Position numbers and translations under genes: made by a program. Source: Pyropia yezoensis (Eukaryota; Rhodophyta; Bangiophyceae; Bangiales; Bangiaceae). From it: a stretch of DNA of 64,000 bases. The notes under the pieces are model-generated. The model did no database searches and was not told where the DNA came from. It saw only the letters and a program-made list of their open reading frames with translations. Location: positions 1,677,547 through 1,741,546 of the forward strand of contig CM020618.1 of assembly GCA_009829735.1 (NCBI GenBank), written 5' to 3'. Each line of letters begins with the position of its first letter. Position 1 is the first letter of the stretch. Shown here in pieces: positions 10,779 to 22,910 of the stretch.

Positions 10779-13700
10779 TACATCAGGCCTGATCAAGGGT
10801 ACCGTTTTTGGCCATCTGTATGTGTATTGGGGAAAAGTCCGAACGTGGGTATGAGTATGGGGCACACACCATTCCTCATGTATAGAATATCAGCGGGCCA
10901 GCGCCCTCGCGGGTATGGCGCGTAGGTATACCTTTGACCCAGGCAGGCCCAAAAGTATGCGGCAAAAATGGCAGGTAAGAGTATCAGTACACGGGTATGA
11001 GACCTAGATTACCTGCGGACGTCGCCTAACTGCAGGTGTCTCACAAATACAGTGGCCTCTTGGCACGCCCTCCTCCCCCAACGCCGTCTGCTGTCCCTCC
11101 AGGCACAGGAGAGCTGCCGTCGAACACGCTCGATGGCGGCTCCTTGCGTTGCCTTCGCCTCGTCGATGGCGGCCCCGACGTCGTCGTTGTATGCCTGGGG
11201 CGGGGGGGAAGGTCCTGAACTTGGGCACGATTGATGCGGTGCGACGGTGTGCGTCGCCGCAGACGAGGCCACGGACGGCTGTTGGGGGGGTCTTCAAGGC
11301 AGGCGGCAGCCCCGACGTGCGGTCTTGGCGGCGGCTGCGATGGCGGAGACGGCGACGTTGTTGGCACCTCCCGCTGCAGGCTCGGCCGGCGCATCGGCGG
11401 CGGATGCAGGCGGCGGCGCCTCCTTCCCGCCAATGCCTGTCGGTGCCCGCCGCCATCTCCCCCCTGCCTCGGCTCTCCCCCCGGCGGGGGCGCCGCTGTC
11501 ATCCCTCCTGCTCGCCGCACGCTCGATGCTCACCCTGGCGCCCACCCTCATCACCTCCAACGCCTCGACGCTGCCCTCCACCCTCGCCGACCGCGAGCAC
11601 ATCCTCATGGTCACCCTATTTGGCGACGTGCCCGCCGCGACTGGCGTCTCCGCCGCCCTGTGCAAGGTCACCAACGCCCTCGCCGTGACGGCGGCGACGG
11701 TAACAGGCGCCGCTGCCGGTGGGTGGGCGGATTGGCGCGGGGTGTTGACCGCGTCGGCGGTGGGTGTCGCCGCAGTCGCGGCGACTTGGGGCGCGCCGTG
11801 GGGTGTCGCGGGGTCTATAGGGGGGGGGTGGTGGTGGCCGCGCTGGGCCAGTGGCTGTTCACGATCGCCGCGCTCGTGGCGGACGTTGCGGACGGCCAGG
11901 GGGTGGTGTGGGGCGGGCGTCCGGATGTGGCTGGCTGGGCGCCTTCTTTGGGCTGACGTTCGCGGTTTTGGGCCGGCGGTGGGGGGTGGACCCGTGGGGC
12001 GCTGGGGGAACGCGCTGCTGTTCCGCGTGGCGCCAGTCACCGGTTAAGGTGGCCATGGACGCCAATGGCCTGCGCTTATGATGGTGCTGCCAGACGCGGA
12101 GGTGGTGCGAGGGGGGGGGGGGGGGTGCGCCTCGGACTAGGAGACTCGCTTTTCCGCCGCCGCCTGTGCCGCTGCCGCCACCACCGTTAATGGCCTGCCG
12201 CCACCGCTGCCGGTGCCGCTGGCGCTGTCTCGGTCACTGCTCACGAGGAGGGCGGCGGGGCTGCAATGGTCGCCCTCGCCGCCGTCGGCGAGGGCCGCCG
12301 TCCCTATTTTATGCTAAAACGCCGGCCGGGGCGTGGCGTGGGCGCTCGCTACGGTAATTTCTTTCCCCCCTCTGCGGCGCATTGCTGCTTCCCCTTTCGG
12401 CGCACCTCACCACCAGCGCCGCCGTGCATGCATCGTGTCGGTCTCTTGCTAAACCGCCGCCCACTACGGCAAAACTGAGTGTCCGACGCCACCCCCAACT
12501 CTTTTTCCCTTCGTCCACTGTGGGCACTAGGCTGAAGAACCGGCACACGCTGACCCATCGCCCTCCCCCACAACCTCATCTCGTCCCGGAGGCGTGGACT
12601 TGCAGGTGACGGCCACCGTGGCAGATGGGCTTGGCGCTCGCCCCCATAATCACATCCCGCCTTAAGCCCGAGTCCGCGAGAGGTTGCGTCCGCCGATCGT
12701 GCCCGGCGCAAGACACAATGTGCACCCGAGTGTGGCGCGGCGGTAATCACCATCGGCAGCATGTCCAGCGCTTCGCCACCATGGCGGCCAGGACGACCGT
12801 GGCGACTGCGATGTCGGCCGCCTCAGCTAGCCTTGCCCAGGTTTAAAGACCCCCGGGCAGCGACGCCTCCTGTACCAAAAGCGGCTGCCACCCCCCCCGG
12901 ACACACCTCCCACCGACACGTCAACCGTGGCCACACTGGGACCCCCCCCACCGTGTCACGGACGGTGCTGATGCACTAGGCAGTCACTGATGCCGCCGCC
13001 AGACCGGCTGGGCCTCCACCTGTCACCGCCGTCGCGGCGCGCCCATCGCACAGTCGTGACCAACACTGGTCGTGGGCACATAGGGGGTGCGTCGTGGACG
13101 TGGCAGATCAGTAGAGAGGGGTGGCAGAAAAGGGAAAGGAAACGGGAGAGTCAATGGGTAGTCAGCAGGCGGCGCCCACCCGCGGGGTAGCGCCGAGCGC
13201 CAGCGACTGCGGCACCCACGCCCGCGGCGCGCGACAATCTTCGCGGCCGCGCTCACGGGAGTAGTCTACGGCGAGGCGAAGCAAAGAGAACGATTCTTAA
13301 GCTCGGGGGGCAGCGGGGGGTGTGTGTGTCGCCACTTGAATTGGGTGCCAGGCTAGGGGGGGGGCCCGGAGGAGCTTGCTGTTCCAAGTGGTACGGGGCC
13401 GAGACGCTGGCTCAAGGCACATCTCTGCCCGCTGCGCGCCGCCTGATGTTCATCCCGCCCGCCCCCCCGCCTACCCACCCGCCCGCTCACAATGAGTCCA
13501 GCGGGTCGGCGCGCGGTCCGCCTGCGCGGTACCCCTGCCGCAGGAGCCCCTGATTCCACCACCATGGCCACCGTCTCCAACGCCGTGTCCGTCCCAAGTG
13601 CCAACTCGGACCTGCGTGGCCGTCTGGGCCGGTCTGGGTCATCCCACTACACCGGAGGGCGGGGGCGGAAACGATGGCCACCAACTGTCGGGCAGTCCCG

Positions 13701-14010
13701 GCACCCGGTGCTCACGAGAAGGGCGTCAGTTCCTCAAGAACCGCGTAACTTGCCGAGAAAATGAACGCGGCCTTGTGGCGCTTTATTCATATCCACCGGC
13801 ACGCACTTTCACCTTGCAAGCCGCAGGTGTAGTGCGCCCCTGAATGCCCTCTCCAACCAACCGCTATGGCCACTCACACTCGTCGCGTACGCACGATCTC
13901 TCGCGCAGTCGCCTCACGGCACTATAACACTCCCAGTACACCCCCCCTCTCCACCCGCCGGCAATGAGACACACTCCCATGACTCGTCCCAGTGCCTGCT
14001 GCCGAGGCGG
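10779..14010. other. GC-rich, gene-poor region
   Basis: Contains long poly-G/poly-C runs (for example near 12107-12125), Ala/Arg/Pro-rich ORFs on both strands and no recognisable domain. One plus-strand ORF is listed separately with low confidence. The 3' flank of the hAT gene lies at the right edge. Confidence 0.45.
11340..12047 (+). CDS. Weak hypothetical ORF
   Basis: An ATG at 11340 opens about 235 codons of Ala/Gly/Trp-rich sequence beginning MAETATLLAPPAAGS. The middle part (STLADREHILMVTLFGDVP) has less biased composition than the rest. No family is recognised, and equally long open frames occur on the opposite strand over the same bases, as expected for very GC-rich DNA. It may be a decayed gene or simply non-coding. 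Confidence 0.15.
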   Translation: MAETATLLAPPAAGSAGASAADAGGGASFPPMPVGARRHLPPASALPPAGAPLSSLLLAARSMLTLAPTLITSNASTLPSTLADREHILMVTLFGDVPAATGVSAALCKVTNALAVTAATVTGAAAGGWADWRGVLTASAVGVAAVAATWGAPWGVAGSIGGGWWWPRWASGCSRSPRSWRTLRTARGWCGAGVRMWLAGRLLWADVRGFGPAVGGGPVGRWGNALLFRVAPVTG

Positions 14011-16356
14011 CTACTGGCCTGCAGCGTTGTCCTCGTCGGAGCTCGAACAGTCGTCGTCGTCGGAAGTGCGCCGCGACCGCCCGGTAGACATGGCAGTGCG
14101 CACCATGTCCGCGGCCGCGTGGGACAGCTTGGGCACGTCCCCAAGGTTGACTGGCAAGAGTTGGACGTTCTCCTGGATGAAGCAATGCATTTCCAGATGG
14201 CGCGCCAGCATGGACGACCGCTCCTTGCGCATGATGCTCGCCGCAACGGAGAAGTCACGCTCAGAGGCCGCGGACGTGCCCACGGCCCCTAAGACAGCAC
14301 AGGCCACCAGATAGAGGGTTGGGTAGCGCTCCTTGTTCCCCTTCCAAAACTCCAGCGGGTCCTGCGACTTGGACGTGGCGACGGCCTTGAGGCAGCTGTC
14401 CAGGTGGATCTTGGCCAGAGATGCCTTAGTCTGCTCGGGCACCATCCCTCCCATGCTGTCCTCCTCGTCCGTGAAGTCAGCCAGGCAGGACCACGCAGCG
14501 CGAGAGGGTCCCGACCGAGACGGCGCCTGTGTGGGCGCAACAGCCGCGGGCACAGGATCCTCCAGTCGGTCACACATCTCCCGGACAGCCGCGACCGCCC
14601 GGTTGTAGACAGAGGGCCTTCCAAGCATCTTGGAGGCTGCCTTGAGCACCTTTGCCCCACCGGGGGCCATCACAGTGCTCATTAGCACAGGTACCGCCTC
14701 CAGTAGGTCGCGCGTCTCGTCCTCACGGTTGAAAAAGCGCGTGTCGAGCTGCTTGCGCAGCAGCCGCACGGCCGCCCTCGACGCGTCGCAAAGGACCTCT
14801 TGTCCATCCTTCTCGTCGTAGTAGAGCTGCTCGGACGGGTACAGGCGGTCGTCAACCTCGATCACGCGCGCGTCCTGGTAAGCCTCACAGTACGCATCAA
14901 TGTCTTTCTTGCCAGCGGCCAGGGGACTGGAGCCGGGCATGCAAGGAACCACGAAGCAATCAGACGCAATCATACGACGAAGAGAGCAAATAGCAAAAAA
15001 CGCAGCGGAGACGGGGTCAGTTGCGCTTTGGCTGCGCCGAGAGGCCTCCATGGCACCCTTGAGCACCCCCAAGAGCTGGCGCAGGCGGTCCCAATCGCGG
15101 CTGGAAAGGCGGTGCCTCTTCACACGCGCGGGCTGGCCCGATGAGTTGAAAAAGGCCGTCAAGCGCGCGTGACACGTGAACATTCTCGCACACGCGTCAT
15201 AGGTGGAGCTCCACCTCGTAGACACCTCCGTGATGATGTTGCGCGCCTCAGACTCGCCTGGAATGGACAGACCGCGGTACGTCGTCACGCTCTTATCCGA
15301 GTGGTTGAAATGCCCAGAAATCTTTCTGAGTCGCCCAAGCATCGCCTTGGCCGTCGGGTTGGCAGAAGAGTCGTCAGACGCGCCTGCGTCCTGCGTATTG
15401 GCGTCACAAATATGCCCGTCAAAAGACTGCTGCATCTCATCCGTGGACTTGCCCCCCGACCCCAAGGCGAACACAACGGAGTTGTGAATGGCGTGAGCCA
15501 TACACGGAATCCACGCCGCCGGCAACAGCCGCATCGCCTTCCTCACGTTGGCGCCCGAGTCCGTCGTGGTAGACCCCAGATCGTGGGCGTCGAGCCCGAA
15601 GTAGCGAAGGCGCTCATGAAACCAGCGCAAGATGATGTCGTGCGTGTGGTTGCCCATGAACTGGGAGACACCCAGATGGAGCACGTGCATGGTGGTCGTC
15701 GCTGGGTCCACAAAGCGGATGACAACTGACCCAAAAGCCAGCCGTGAGTGCCGCTCGGTCCAGAGGTCCATGGTGGCGTGGGCAAAAGGCAAGCCACAGT
15801 ACGTCGCCTTCGCCGTCCGCAAGAGGTTACGGACGGCGTCAAGGGTGAAGGAGTATAGCTCAGCCAGGATGTGCGTCATAGTGTTCACTGAGGGAGTAGA
15901 GTAGGAGGCATTTAAAGGAGATAAGAACGAGTCAAGATAAGGATTCGTGGTCAGTATGCGCGGAAAATGGGACATCACTTGCATGAGAACAAAGCGCAGG
16001 TGATGAGGGCGCACATCCGGGGTGAAGTGGCGGGCTATGTTGCCGTCCACCACTCGCTTCGTGCGGTTCCCCCCGCTCGGATTGCGGCAGATGTACAATG
16101 CAGCGCGGGAGTGCGCCAGCTTCTTCTCAGGCGCCCCCCTCCCATTGGCAACGTTCTCAAAGTGCTTCACGCTGTTACCGATAACTGCGGCGGGGATGGA
16201 CAGGACAGTCGTCGATCCGAGCCCGCCACAAAGACGACACCAGCCGAGCAAGTCCTTGCTGGCACTATCCTCCTGACGATATAGATCAAAAAAAGACCAG
16301 GCAACAGACCGCAGCTTCTGCCCAACGTCCTCACGGGCAATCAAAAGAAACTGCAC
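14011..16356 (-). CDS. hAT-family transposase, 5' end cut by an LTR
   Basis: About 781 codons are open on the minus strand, ending TAG at 14011. hAT hallmarks appear in order: HATMDLWTERHSRLAFGS near residue 195 with a catalytic-type Asp, TTTDSGANVRKAM near 265 with the second Asp followed by CMAHAIHNS, STRWSSTYDA, and a C-terminal dimerisation region near 672-735 (DPLEFWKGN, GTSAASERDFS). A CRLC motif near the N-terminus may be part of a BED-type zinc finger. hAT enzymes excise and reinsert DNA transposons in the nucleus. The frame has no ATG at its start because the LTR beginning at 16359 replaces the natural N-terminus; the missing part may lie in or beyond the gap. Terminal inverted repeats were not found. 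Confidence 0.85.
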   Translation of the reverse strand: MQFLLIAREDVGQKLRSVAWSFFDLYRQEDSASKDLLGWCRLCGGLGSTTVLSIPAAVIGNSVKHFENVANGRGAPEKKLAHSRAALYICRNPSGGNRTKRVVDGNIARHFTPDVRPHHLRFVLMQVMSHFPRILTTNPYLDSFLSPLNASYSTPSVNTMTHILAELYSFTLDAVRNLLRTAKATYCGLPFAHATMDLWTERHSRLAFGSVVIRFVDPATTTMHVLHLGVSQFMGNHTHDIILRWFHERLRYFGLDAHDLGSTTTDSGANVRKAMRLLPAAWIPCMAHAIHNSVVFALGSGGKSTDEMQQSFDGHICDANTQDAGASDDSSANPTAKAMLGRLRKISGHFNHSDKSVTTYRGLSIPGESEARNIITEVSTRWSSTYDACARMFTCHARLTAFFNSSGQPARVKRHRLSSRDWDRLRQLLGVLKGAMEASRRSQSATDPVSAAFFAICSLRRMIASDCFVVPCMPGSSPLAAGKKDIDAYCEAYQDARVIEVDDRLYPSEQLYYDEKDGQEVLCDASRAAVRLLRKQLDTRFFNREDETRDLLEAVPVLMSTVMAPGGAKVLKAASKMLGRPSVYNRAVAAVREMCDRLEDPVPAAVAPTQAPSRSGPSRAAWSCLADFTDEEDSMGGMVPEQTKASLAKIHLDSCLKAVATSKSQDPLEFWKGNKERYPTLYLVACAVLGAVGTSAASERDFSVAASIMRKERSSMLARHLEMHCFIQENVQLLPVNLGDVPKLSHAAADMVRTAMSTGRSRRTSDDDDCSSSDEDNAAGQ

Positions 16357-16358
16357 AC

Positions 16359-16852
16359 TGTGGTATAAAACTCGATCCTCTCAGACACGTGTCAATATCC
16401 CTCGGGGGAAAGGGACAGGTAACGCAGAAAGGGGAACTACGAGAATGGTATGCCTGTTGCCTCACGTGCCTGCTCGCAGGGCAAACAGATACGCACGGTA
16501 GTGCACACGGGGAAGAGGAAAGCAAACGCGCAGTTGTCTTTTTCCCTGAGGGCGCGGGCCGAGGGCGCCTCGCTGTCCCTCTTAACGTGCATCTGGGGGA
16601 ACCCCGGCACGTTGGCCCGGTAGCCCCCCCATAACCCCGAGTGGCCCCGACCCGAGTCTAACCTCGTCAGGTCGGGGGCCACTATCACTACTAATTCTAT
16701 TCCCACTCACTAATCTCACACTCAAATTCTCTCAAATCAAGTCCCTCACAAATATGCAAAAACACATCAGAAATCCCTCTCTCGCGTGTGGATAGCGTAG
16801 TCCACCGCATCCCAGTGCCGGGCACGGGCCACGGCCGCCAACCATCGCCACA
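16359..16852 (-). repeat. LTR of the element C family, inserted in the hAT gene
   Basis: The reverse complement of this segment matches the LTR at 23951-24524 from its CCACA end (16359) inward, with small differences such as a shorter G run near 16622 and single-base changes. It runs into the N gap at 16853, where the missing ~80 bp would lie. It could be a solo LTR or one end of an unassembled element. It is a separate and older insertion than element C. Confidence 0.8.
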
Positions 16853-17170
16853 NNNNNNNNNNNNNNNNNNNNNNNNNNNNNNNNNNNNNNNNNNNNNNNN
16901 NNNNNNNNNNNNNNNNNNNNNNNNNNNNNNNNNNNNNNNNNNNNNNNNNNNNNNNNNNNNNNNNNNNNNNNNNNNNNNNNNNNNNNNNNNNNNNNNNNNN
17001 NNNNNNNNNNNNNNNNNNNNNNNNNNNNNNNNNNNNNNNNNNNNNNNNNNNNNNNNNNNNNNNNNNNNNNNNNNNNNNNNNNNNNNNNNNNNNNNNNNNN
17101 NNNNNNNNNNNNNNNNNNNNNNNNNNNNNNNNNNNNNNNNNNNNNNNNNNNNNNNNNNNNNNNNNNNNNN
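16853..17170. other. Assembly gap (318 N)
   Basis: A run of N. The LTR end and possibly the hAT N-terminus fall here. Confidence 1.
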
Positions 17171-17525
17171 GATAGAAGAACGTTGCGCCGTTTTGAGTAA
17201 TGCTCCGAAGAATGGATGTCGCCACGCAAACGTAGTGGCTGCTCCGTAAGCCTACAATGACATGCCAAGTACGCAGAACTCATCCAACGAAGGGTCTGGC
17301 GAAACAGGGAACGAACGGGACAAAGGAACAGCGCCACATTAACCAAGTTGCAGACCTCCACACACTCGCGATGGAAAAAGTCGTTCGCGACCGCTTGACG
17401 CACGTGTCACAAAAGAAGGAAGGAGATTTGACAAAATGAAAATACATCCGTGCTGGGCCCCCCCCGCGCCCCCCTCGACCGACAATGATAAAGGTAAATG
17501 CATTCCCCATGTGAGAGGCACTCCC
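17171..17525. other. Spacer, no gene recognised
   Basis: Lies between the gap and the methyltransferase-SET stop codon. Only short ORFs; it presumably contains that gene's 3' UTR. Confidence 0.4.
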
Positions 17526-20266
17526 CTAGGCGAACGTGTGAGGCGTCGTCGCCGTCTGACCGCCAGTCGCCATACGCATTCGGTACTTGGTGCACATTTG
17601 CACATCGTAGGCCGACCCATAGTCAACAAGCACTTCGTCCCCAGCCTTGATCTCTCGCGTCGCTTGAATCAGGAATGCACAAGGTGAGACAAGCTCTTCA
17701 GGCCGTGTCACCGTGTCTGCAACTTGGCACAGGCAGGCGTTGGCACTCCGTTCTTGCGGCAGCGGGGGGAGACACGACGACGTTGCAACGCTCGTCGTCG
17801 GCTCAGCGCCCGACACCGCCGCGCTCATACGCACAGCGCTGTCGACGCCTGCAGACACAACGGCACGACCACCGTGCGTGCCAATACTCCCGTCCGCAGA
17901 GACGATGGCCGCCTCCACTGGCGACAGGCCCCTGTGGTCGTTAACATACCCAGCGACACAGGTTGGCGCCGGCTTCAACCACACACCCGACTGGCGGTGG
18001 GTACGCCAATCACCAGCGCCTCCGCGGACGGGCGCTGCTGTCGTGGCCCACTTGGTCGCGTCCACGCGGACCTTCAGCGCACGCGAATGGAAATCGGCTT
18101 GTGTTGTACCCAGCACACCCAAGACGTCCCCGGCGTATCGGCAGCTCAAACTGTCCCGCATCCTGGACAGGTCGCGGTAGATAATGGCGCCATAAAACGG
18201 GGCCACCATTGCCCCAGCGGAAGTATCTCTCAGGGCAAAAATGCCGAGACCACCTGCGCCCCCGTTTACAGAGGAGGGGGCGACGGCAACGCCGAGGCTG
18301 GCAGCTTCGGCACACCTCATCGCGTCAAGGTCCTCCACCATGAGACGGCACCGCAGCTCCAGCGGCCAGCGGTCGACGGCAACACCTCGGAGAGCCAAAA
18401 TCTGAGGCATTGACACGCGCTCGCCGTCCGACACCATGCCGGCGTGCGGCACTGCCCACCTGGAGGCGAGCCAGGAAATGAGAACGTCGGGCAGAGCACA
18501 GTGTGCAGGCTGGCCGGCCGGGACCTGCATGTCGAGTTGGTACGCCACCGGCCGGGGGAGACTGGGAAACGGCGCCGTGTAGGACGACCCATACGCGTAC
18601 GCCGACTGAGACAGGTATTGAATGCCTGACGCAATGTCCTCCCGCAAGGAAGCCTCCGCCAGAACCCGACAAGCCCGAACGATCCGGCCGTCGACATGCT
18701 CCGCCAGACCACCTTGCAGCACGGCGCTGACAAATGCGCGGAGGAGCCGTCCTCGAGAGGCAGCAATGCACGCCGCGTCAGAGTCACCCACAAGGGCCCG
18801 TCGATATTGGCCCGCGCGCATGGTCAGGGCCGCGACTGCAACGGATAGAGTACCACAAAAGGGGTCCGCCACCAAGTCCAGCGGGTGGGAGAAGCGAGCG
18901 ATCAACTCTTGCAGCAGCGCCAACCCCTTTTGCTCGGGTCTCAGGAAGCCGCCGGACCGGGCCGAAGGATTTCGCAGCACCACTTCTGCTCGGGGAAGAC
19001 TGCGAACATTGTTGACGATGTTGGTCGAGGCGGCGTAGTCGGACGCAACGTAGCCAAATCCCCGGTAAGACACCCGCGCATGCGCTTCACTGGGGGAGAG
19101 CCCACGGCGGGTGGCGTGCACAACAATCTCTGCCTTGCTCGTCAGCACCACAGAGCTGAACGTCTGACCAAAAGAAAAGGAATGAGGATCCTTGATCACG
19201 AGCAGGGGCACGCCGTCCACAATGAAAGCGGGCGACTGAGACTTGGGCGCGCCGGCAGCGGAACCCCCCCCATCCCTTGACCGCTTCGAGCCCCGCCGGG
19301 CGCCGTGTTCGCCTGCATCTTGCCAATCATCTTGGCATGCCCGCAGCGCATCCACCCACAAAGACCATTGCTGGAAGGAGCAAAAGATGAGGACATGGCC
19401 GCCTGGGCGAACAAGGTCGCGAAAGAGCCGCACAGAGAAAGTGTAGTCCTCTGCTCCCATGACATCGTACTCAGAGTGCTTGGCGTTCTGCTCCCGGCGT
19501 GTGTTGTACGGAGGGTCGGTCAGTACAAGCTGCACCTGTCCCACGATGCCCTTGTGCTCAGCTTCAGATGCACTGCCGCCCCGATGCGCCTCATGCGCTT
19601 TCAGGAAGTCTTTGTAGTCCCCGCTGTGCGTCCACACCACCTTGCTGAGAGCAGCGCTGACGACACCTTGCGCCTCCGCCACTGACAGGCCTTCCTGAGC
19701 AGAACGCACCAAAGAAGACGACGCAGCAGCCTTCTTAGACGATGGGGTAGGAGAGGTAGACCGAGCCAGAGGAGAACCGACAGGGGCAGCCCCGCCCGCT
19801 GCGGCCGTGCGACGACCGACACTCCCGCCGCTGCCGCCAGCTGCAGACAGCATAACACCGCCCAGAGCAGGAAGGAAGCCCCGACGACGGGCGGGGATCA
19901 GAGGGTGCACCGATGCCAAAGGCACAACAGGACCTGCAGCAGCAAGCACGCTCCCTGCGTACGCAGTGTCAATGCCACTCCCCGGTTGCCGCCTATATCC
20001 AACCCCTTCCGCTGACGAACACGACGCATACAGATCCGATATGACCGCCGATAATGAGATTCTTCGAAGCGGCGAGTCGGGCACAACCTGACCCGCCGGG
20101 GAGGTACCGCCGCTACTCCACGTGCGGTCGCTCCTGCTGCCGCCGCCACTCGACGAACTGCTGCCGCTGCCGCTGCTGCGCGTCCTGCTGCTGTCACCGA
20201 GAACGCTTTGCCAGTCCTCTACTGTTTCCCCTTGGCTTGAACGAGTGCCGCCCCCCCCAGAGCTCC

Positions 20267-20302
<36 letters not shown>

Positions 20303-21914
20303 TGCTGCGGTCGTCACTTTTGCTGCTGTCGCTTCCATCGCTGACCTCGCTGCTGCTGCTGCTGTCCCAAAACGGGAGCTTCCCCCCGTCCTCAGCAGCG
20401 TCCTCGGGCGGAGCGAGGGCATTCAGGCCAGCAGAAATAGCCGCCAGAATCGGGGGAACTCCATCTGCACAGCACAAAGAGCGCGGCAAGCGGTAGTGCG
20501 CCAAAGACAGACACGCAGCTTGCGGATGTGCTGGGAGCGCACTTCCGCTACTGCTTCCAGCAACTCGACCGCGCCGCCGCGTGTTGGCGTGCAGAGACTT
20601 CAACCGGTACCGCGGCTCTGTCGAAGGGTGCAAGGCAAAGCCCAAGATGTCGACACGAGATGTGACAGTCTCCAAGTGGGATAGAAAAAGCTTGGACGCC
20701 AGACGAAGCTGCTCATCCGCAACTGGCGAACGCCCCAGCGCTTCTGGATCCACACTGCCGCGAACAGCACTCGGAACAAGGCCGTGAAAAAGATCTCGAC
20801 TCTGAGCAAGGGGCGCCAGCCGCCCAATACCCCCCTCCACGAGCGCCTCGTACTTGAGACGCGAAGGAGACCACAGAATGTACGGACCCAGCATCTCCTC
20901 CGCAGACGAGAAGCGCGCGCGACGCGCAAGCGCGTCCCAAGCCCGCACTAGACTCCGAACAGCACGTGCAACAACCTCCGAGATGGCGTGCGCACGTACG
21001 AGCGCCGAAGAAGTACCCCCCGACGTGTCCTGGACTCCTTGATGGCGCGGTGGCTGCCTACTTTGTCGACCATGCAGCTCCCGCAGCTGCTCTTGGCGCG
21101 CCGTCGTGTGCTGCATCGGCGTCCCGCCGGTCAGCTCAATCACGCGAGATAGCCAAAGCACCTGCTCAAAGGGCGTGAGGGAAGAAGCACGATGCCGCCT
21201 TGCCCCGACGCGCCGACGCGCCGAACGATGCACGGAAGGTAGAGCGGGTGCCAGCACGTCGCCAAGCCATGATTGCCCGACATCAGCGTCGAACCGCATG
21301 CCAGACATGGACTCCATGGCACAGATCACAGCGGTCGCACCCGGAGAGCGCCCGGTCAGCGGTAAGCAGCCACGGCTACGGCTGACGGCATCTTCGAGAT
21401 CCGCAAGTTGTTGCCACCGACCGGTCCAAGCGAGCAGCAGCTGCCAAACGCGATAGTCGGCCGCCGGCGGAGGCCACGAGAGGTACGCATAGCCTGCATC
21501 TACCACATCGGTTGATAAAACGCCAGCAACGCGCTTTGCAACCTCTTCCACGTCTCGCGAACGGTAGTGCATGAGCGCGCAGACGGCTGCCGATAAATCG
21601 GCCACGAAGGGGAGCTCCAGCAACGCGACGTCATCATCGGGTTCGCCGCCAGAGGCAGCCGCATCGCGAGCCCAAGCGCACACCGCATCCCAAGAGCAAC
21701 GCACAGCCCCAGCACGCTGACCGACCGAACCCACTGCACGACCCGTCTGCAGCAAAGTCGACAGGTACGCGTCACGTGCGTCACCAACAGCGAACAACAA
21801 GGAAACCTGCAGCTCGACCCCAGACTCCACATCGTTCGGAGACAAGCTGAACCGCCTCGCGCACGCTGCCACTGCCTGCACGGCCCGAGACGTGCGATCC
21901 GACGGAGAAGCCAT
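17526..21914 (-). CDS. DNA amino-methyltransferase fused to a SET domain
   Basis: The ATG at 21914 (MASPSDRTSRA) gives about 1462 residues to TAG at 17526; the open frame extends 39 codons upstream, but that part is Cys/Leu-rich and unlike the rest. The first ~750 residues are unassigned, with a polySer/Arg tract. DPPY lies near residues 800-803 and DPFCGTLSVAVAAL near 1017-1030. This motif IV before motif I order is typical of beta-class N4-cytosine/N6-adenine DNA methyltransferases. From about 1222 to 1440 there is a SET domain: GLGIFAL, GYVNDHRG and DEVLVDYGSAYD. The protein may methylate both DNA and a protein such as a histone, using S-adenosylmethionine, in the nucleus. Palindromic iterons lie upstream. 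Domain calls are by motif. The target base and SET activity are unknown. Confidence 0.85.
20265..20365 (-). repeat. CTG/AGC triplet-rich tract coding polySer
   Basis: A run of CTG triplets (AGC on the coding strand) with a second cluster after an interruption encodes Ser repeats inside the methyltransferase-SET protein. It is a length-variable microsatellite in coding sequence. Confidence 0.8.
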
Positions 21915-22910
21915 GATGGATGTACAAAGCGACAGGAACAGACAACACCACAAGAAGCACCGGGAATCAAAGATCCACTGCAGCCGCCGCGGGCACATAC
22001 AACGCGGCAGAAAAAGCCAGAGCGCGCACAAACAACACTGTAAACATCCGACCGCGGTGAGCGATACACCACGACCGATTTCACGTCATAAAAACAAGCC
22101 AGTTCAACGCCCAAAGTACTTGCAACTATGAACCTACCATTACGGAACTCAATATGCGTTCTAAAATGGAATGCAACTTGTGAGTCGACAAAAAAGTCCA
22201 AAAACGAAGTGGTGGAGTGAACAAGATAAGACAACCAGGCTTCCTCGGCTGAGAAACCAACACAATAAGGCATCCATTCCGGGGATGACAGGGACTCTTT
22301 GCAAACAACTGAATCGCAGGTCAGGCAGATGGCGCAAATCACTGAGAAGTAGGTGATTATAGTACTATAAACACTCACATTCAAGGAATTGACAAGCGTG
22401 ATAAATACAAAACACAAATTCGAAACACTTTACAAGGTCCATATGGAGTCTGACTGTCTGTTCCCCGCCAATCCTAGCCGACCAATCGCTTTTGGTACTG
22501 CAAGCACTCACTGGGTCAGCCAAGGGGACATCCGGACATTTGACATGATGGCGATGGTGCGGTCAGAGGTAAACGATTGCTGTGAGGGAACGAAGGTGCG
22601 TCTGTTGGTTGTCCTGTAGACCTTCATCCGCTCGCAGGCAGACTAAACGTAGGCTGATGAAACCGCGCGATGTGTGCACACAACGCCAAGTACACTCACG
22701 CAGCCAACCGCCAAACCAAACAAGAATCATGTCAAGCAAATCGAAAGCAAAGATCACAAATACCAGAAAACCAAGTACACTCATAGCGTTGTGAGCTACA
22801 AGATTTTGCACAAGAGGCGTATGGGTAACATAACCACATTAAGAAACACGCGTGTAGGCGTCGTCGTGGGTTTGATCCCCAGTGGATTCACTTTCGCCCG
22901 TCCCGTGCCT
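21915..22910. promoter_or_regulatory. 5' region of the methyltransferase-SET gene, with a partial palindrome
   Basis: No gene is seen. At 22357-22370 the perfect core TTATAGTACTATAA occurs, followed by ACACTCAC as in the full palindromes, but the left arm is degenerate. This is the nearest palindrome copy to the ATG at 21914, about 440 bp away. No clear TATA box was identified. Confidence 0.5.

Noticed and set aside
11231..12040. Multiple overlapping 240-266 codon ORFs on both strands
   Set aside because: Mutually overlapping Ala/Arg/Pro-rich frames in very GC-rich DNA. Only one is kept, at very low confidence.
21915..22417. Upstream extensions and the overlapping 305-codon ORF at the methyltransferase 5' end
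   Set aside because: The extra residues are hydrophobic/Cys-rich and in part belong to another frame. MASPSDRTSRA is a better start.
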